Source: Patescibacteria group bacterium (GTDB taxonomy: Bacteria > Patescibacteriota > Microgenomatia > UBA1400 > MFAQ01). From it: a stretch of DNA of 8,090 nt. The stretch spans positions 1-8,090 of the forward strand of contig JAHJQJ010000059.1 of assembly GCA_018819325.1 (NCBI GenBank). The letters are read 5' to 3'. Numbering within the stretch: position 1 is the first letter of the stretch; the number at the start of each line of letters is the position of its first letter. Below, piece after piece: positions 4,696 through 8,090 of the stretch. The notes under the pieces were generated by a model that saw nothing but the letters and a program-made list of their open reading frames with translations, was not told the origin of the DNA and did no database searches. A program made the translations under genes and the position numbers.

Positions 4696-7575
4696 ATGAA
4701 AAAGGCATCACCATTAACCCATTTGATCATAAAAGGCGCCCGCGAACACAACCTAAAAAACGTTAATCTTACCTTACCAAAAAACAAATTGGTGGTATTT
4801 ACCGGCCTTTCTGGCTCCGGTAAATCTAGCATGGCTCACGACACCATCTATGCTGAAGGTCAAAGAAGATACGTAGAATCTTTATCATCTTACGCCAGGC
4901 AATTTTTAGGTGTTATGGACAAACCAGACATAGACCAAATAGAAGGCCTCTCACCAGCCATTATGATAGATCAAAAGCAGGGTAGTCAAAACCCCAGATC
5001 CACCGTAGGCACGGTCACAGAAATATACGACTATCTAAGACTTCTTTACGCTCGTATCGGCCACCCTCATTGCCATCAGTGTGACACGCTCGTTAAACCC
5101 CAAGACATTACCCAAATCATTTCCTCCACCGTTGATCTATGTGTCAGCCACCCAGAGTACTCCAAGAAAAAAGGCACTAGAATTATGATCTTAGCTCCAA
5201 TCGTCAAAAACAAAAAGGGTGAATTCAAAAACCTATTTGAAAACCTGCACAAAAAAGGCATTTCAGAATGCAGGGTAGACGGGCAAATTTTGAAAACCAA
5301 CACCACCCAAACACTTTTCAAAAACAACCGCCACAACATAGAGGCAATCTTAGATAAGTTGGTAATCGGCTCGGTCCAATCCAAAACAGAGTACGAAAAA
5401 CAAAGATTAACCGAGTCAGTCGAAAGAGCCATAGACATTTCCGCGGGTGAGGTAATCATAACCATCGTTTCCGACCCGTCCTTTTCTTTTCCAGAAAATC
5501 CTACTCAAACAGAAGACTATTTGTTCTCCCAAAATCTATCCTGTCCTAAGTGCAACATCTCTTTAGCCGAACTCCAACCAAGACAGTTCTCCTTTAACTC
5601 TCCAGACGGTGCTTGCCCCAGCTGCACTGGCTTAGGTACCAGGCTAGCGTTAAACCAAATGTCAGTTATTGCCCCAGAACTTACCCTTTACGAAGGCGCC
5701 ATAATTCCCTTAGCCAGTCAGTTTGAACACAGGGGTTGGACAGCCAAACTAATAATAAAAGCCATGAAAACAGTCGGTTTTGATGCCAACACCCCCCTTA
5801 AAAAACTCACCCAATCAGAGGGAGAAACACTATTCCAAGGCAACTCCAACTTTAAGGGTCTAGTAAAAATATTTGAAGAGCGTTATCAAAAAACCAGTTC
5901 CGAACACGTAAGATCTAGCCTTGAACCTTTCATGATAAAAAAAGAGTGCCCCGGTTGTATGGGGGACAGACTAAAAAAAGAATCTCTATCTGTAACTATT
6001 AATGATCTTTCCATTGCTCAAATCTCTGCTCTCCCCATAGGTCAACTGCTAGAAAACATAAAACAAATCTCCAACCAGCTATCTCCAAACGAAAAAACAA
6101 TTAGCCAGCCCATTATTAAAGAAATAAAAAATCGACTTAAGTTTTTGTCTTCCGTCGGTCTTGACTACCTAAGTCTATCAAGAGAATCGGGTAGTCTTTC
6201 GGGTGGTGAATTACAAAGAATCAGGTTGGCTAGCCAAATTGGCAGTCGCCTAACTGGTATTCTCTACATTTTAGACGAACCTACAATTGGCCTACACCAA
6301 CAAGACAACCAAAAGCTCATCAACACATTAAGAGACCTTTCATTGATTGGTAATACTCTAATCGTGGTCGAACACGACAGAAAGACCATAGAATCAGCCG
6401 ACCATATTGTAGAGTTCGGTCCCCAAGCAGGAGAACACGGTGGCCAGATTACCTTCCAAGGAGACATAAGTAAAATAATGGATAGCAATTGTATTACGGG
6501 CCAGTACCTTTCAGGCAAGAGAACCATATCTGTACCAAAAACCACAAACTATCAAATACTTTCGGACCACCAAGTAACCAGCACCAAAATTAAGCTTCAA
6601 GGTTGCACCCAACACAATCTTAAAAACATAGACGTAAACTTTCCCTTAAACAAGCTAATTGCCGTCACCGGAGTTTCAGGCTCAGGTAAATCTTCACTAG
6701 TGGTAGACACATTAAACGAGGCCCTCTTAAGAAAGCTAAACAATCGTCACCGTCAAAAAGACATACCATTTCAAAGTATTGATATTCCAAACAATGTAAA
6801 AAGGGTTAGTCTAATTACCCAAAACCCAATTGGCAGAACCCCCAGAAGCAACCCGGCAACATACACCAAAACTTTCGACTACATAAGACACGCTTTCTCA
6901 AACACCAAAGAAGCAAATTTCAGAGGCTACAATTCTGGCAGATTCAGTTTCAACGTAAAAGGTGGCCGATGCGAAGCCTGTCGGGGAGACGGCCAAATTA
7001 AAATAGAAATGCAATTCATGGGCGATCTATACATTACCTGCGAAACTTGTTCGGGGACTCGTTACAACCAACCCACGCTTGAGGTTGAATATAAAGATAA
7101 AAACATAGCCCAAGTTCTAGACATGACAATAGATCAAGCTTACGATTTCTTCAAACCCATTCCCATCATTGAAAGGAAACTAAAAACACTACAAGAAGTA
7201 GGTTTGGGGTATATCAAACTTGGTCAACCAGCACCCACTCTTTCTGGTGGTGAGGCTCAAAGAGTCAAGTTGTCAACCGAATTAGCCAAAACCAACACCG
7301 GTCACACCATATATATTCTAGATGAACCCACTACCGGCTTACACTTTCATGATTTAAACAAGTTGCTTAAAACCCTAAAAACCTTAGTCAATCAAGACAA
7401 CACCGTTGTTATAATAGAACACAACTTAGACGTTATTAAAAACGCCGACCATATAATTGACCTAGGGCCAAAAGGTGGTGAAAAAGGTGGAGAAGTAATA
7501 GCAGAAGGAACACCCAGAGAACTTGCCAACAAGTTCACCACCCCCACCGCCCAAGAGTTAAAAAAATGCCTCTAA
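4696..7575 (+). CDS. uvrA: UvrA, excision nuclease subunit A (damage sensor ATPase)
   Basis: UvrA is the dimeric ABC-class ATPase that finds DNA lesions and loads UvrB. The 959 residues match the family's usual length. The first nucleotide-binding domain has Walker A GLSGSGKS (37-44), ABC signature LSGGELQR (501-508) and Walker B YILDEPTIGLH (524-534). The second has GVSGSGKS (659-666), LSGGEAQR (849-856) and YILDEPTTGLH (873-883). Zinc sites are C283/C286/C307/C310 in the insertion region and C759/C762/C782/C785 near the C-terminal domain, with a CPGC pair at 418-421. The PIGRTPRSNPATYT segment (711-724) is typical. ATG 4696 follows the promoter directly. The last codons TTA AAA AAA TGC CTC TAA overlap the start of uvrC by 10 nt and contain a -1 slippery heptamer. 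All motifs expected for activity are intact. Confidence 0.98.
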   Translation: MKKASPLTHLIIKGAREHNLKNVNLTLPKNKLVVFTGLSGSGKSSMAHDTIYAEGQRRYVESLSSYARQFLGVMDKPDIDQIEGLSPAIMIDQKQGSQNPRSTVGTVTEIYDYLRLLYARIGHPHCHQCDTLVKPQDITQIISSTVDLCVSHPEYSKKKGTRIMILAPIVKNKKGEFKNLFENLHKKGISECRVDGQILKTNTTQTLFKNNRHNIEAILDKLVIGSVQSKTEYEKQRLTESVERAIDISAGEVIITIVSDPSFSFPENPTQTEDYLFSQNLSCPKCNISLAELQPRQFSFNSPDGACPSCTGLGTRLALNQMSVIAPELTLYEGAIIPLASQFEHRGWTAKLIIKAMKTVGFDANTPLKKLTQSEGETLFQGNSNFKGLVKIFEERYQKTSSEHVRSSLEPFMIKKECPGCMGDRLKKESLSVTINDLSIAQISALPIGQLLENIKQISNQLSPNEKTISQPIIKEIKNRLKFLSSVGLDYLSLSRESGSLSGGELQRIRLASQIGSRLTGILYILDEPTIGLHQQDNQKLINTLRDLSLIGNTLIVVEHDRKTIESADHIVEFGPQAGEHGGQITFQGDISKIMDSNCITGQYLSGKRTISVPKTTNYQILSDHQVTSTKIKLQGCTQHNLKNIDVNFPLNKLIAVTGVSGSGKSSLVVDTLNEALLRKLNNRHRQKDIPFQSIDIPNNVKRVSLITQNPIGRTPRSNPATYTKTFDYIRHAFSNTKEANFRGYNSGRFSFNVKGGRCEACRGDGQIKIEMQFMGDLYITCETCSGTRYNQPTLEVEYKDKNIAQVLDMTIDQAYDFFKPIPIIERKLKTLQEVGLGYIKLGQPAPTLSGGEAQRVKLSTELAKTNTGHTIYILDEPTTGLHFHDLNKLLKTLKTLVNQDNTVVIIEHNLDVIKNADHIIDLGPKGGEKGGEVIAEGTPRELANKFTTPTAQELKKCL

Positions 7576-8090
7576 ATACCGCCAACCTTCCCCATCTTCC
7601 AGGCGTCTACATTTTTGAAGACAAAAACAAAACCCCACTTTACATAGGTAAATCAATAAACGTCAAAACTCGCGTCAAACAACACTTAAAGCAAGCTCCT
7701 TTTATCTCTCAAACTAAAAAAATTAACTTCATCACTACTCCCAACGACACCATTGCCATTCTTTTAGAAGCTGAATTAATAAAAAATTACACACCAAAAT
7801 TTAATATTATTCAAAAAGATAACAGGTCTGCCCCCTACATTGTTATTACTAATCCACCACACCAAAGAATACTTATTGTTCGCGGCCAAGACTTGATTCA
7901 ATCAAACTTTCTTCATCCTAAACAGCAAATATTTGGTCCATTTCTAAACAAAAAACAGGTCTTTAAAATACTAAAGTCCGCAAGGAACACATTTGGCTAC
8001 TGCCAAAAACCTTTTAACTCAACTCAGACCTCTTGTTTTTACTTTCATCTAAGATCTTGCCCAGGCGCTTGCAACGGTCAAGTTACACAA
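7566..8090 (+). CDS. uvrC: UvrC, excision nuclease subunit C (partial, 3' end outside window)
   Basis: UvrC makes the 3' and 5' incisions around a UvrB-bound lesion. Only the first 175 codons are present, covering the N-terminal GIY-YIG endonuclease domain responsible for the 3' cut. LPGVYIFED (residues 11-19) and PLYIGKSINVKTRVKQH follow in order. The second includes the YIG core and the conserved arginine of TRV. Next comes LLEAELIKNYTPKFNI with the metal-binding Glu, then QKDNRSAPYI, which corresponds to the usual KDDKSYPYI. A CPGACNG motif close to the window end fits the cysteine region that follows the nuclease domain. The start lies in the uvrA tail in the -1 frame with an overlap of 10 nt. 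Translation is probably coupled to uvrA termination, as no Shine-Dalgarno sequence is seen. The UvrB-binding and RNase H-like domains lie outside the window. Confidence 0.95.
   Translation, partial: MPLNTANLPHLPGVYIFEDKNKTPLYIGKSINVKTRVKQHLKQAPFISQTKKINFITTPNDTIAILLEAELIKNYTPKFNIIQKDNRSAPYIVITNPPHQRILIVRGQDLIQSNFLHPKQQIFGPFLNKKQVFKILKSARNTFGYCQKPFNSTQTSCFYFHLRSCPGACNGQVTQ

Noticed and set aside
5076..5465. Minus-strand open frame inside uvrA, with a similar one at 6264-6545
   Set aside because: Both are antisense shadows of strongly conserved UvrA domains.

Overview
This window most likely comes from a small-genome, AT-rich bacterium of the Candidate Phyla Radiation (Patescibacteria). The case rests on several weak signals: Lys/Asn/Ile-rich coding, almost no Shine-Dalgarno sequences, -10 boxes sitting directly in front of start codons, tRNA genes without an encoded CCA, a small protein of a style I associate with that group, and an otherwise orthodox UvrABC set. 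The phylum call is inference; no single marker proves it.

Left part (1-1001): two tRNA-Leu genes with different anticodons, CAG at 57-140 and GAG at 918-1001, are separated by a compact REP-associated tyrosine transposase (RAYT, IS200-like Y1/HUH family) on the minus strand. Three identical 21-bp palindromes belong to it. Two form the outer borders (145-165 and 862-882). The third (343-363) lies inside the transposase gene and is read through in frame. The right copy ends in a -35-like hexamer that could serve the second tRNA.

Middle (1014-2592): three poorly characterised genes run on the plus strand. The first is a nucleotidyltransferase-like protein with a GSS...SDLDL motif. The second is a tiny gene whose single 60-residue reading is broken by a -1 shift exactly at an A7 tract (A_AAA_AAT). 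The third is a predicted helical protein with a HEPN-like REFRNRLH motif. The tiny gene's stop overlaps the start of the HEPN-like gene (TAATG), and the HEPN-like gene ends 5 bp before uvrB. The NTase-like plus HEPN-like pairing recalls MNT/HEPN toxin-antitoxin modules, but the architecture differs and the link is tentative.

Right part (2598-8090): the nucleotide excision repair genes run uvrB, uvrA, uvrC (cut by the window end). A 61-bp double-hairpin intergenic repeat and a second promoter separate uvrB from uvrA. uvrC starts inside the end of uvrA, and the shared A7 run forms a textbook -1 slippery heptamer in the uvrA frame. UvrA and UvrB scan for damage, UvrB is loaded, and UvrC makes the two incisions, so all the damage-recognition and incision subunits are encoded together.

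The least ordinary signals are the two A7 slippery sites at gene junctions, the RAYT repeat built into its own transposase, the extended -10/leaderless promoters, and the NTase/HEPN-like pair next to a repair operon.
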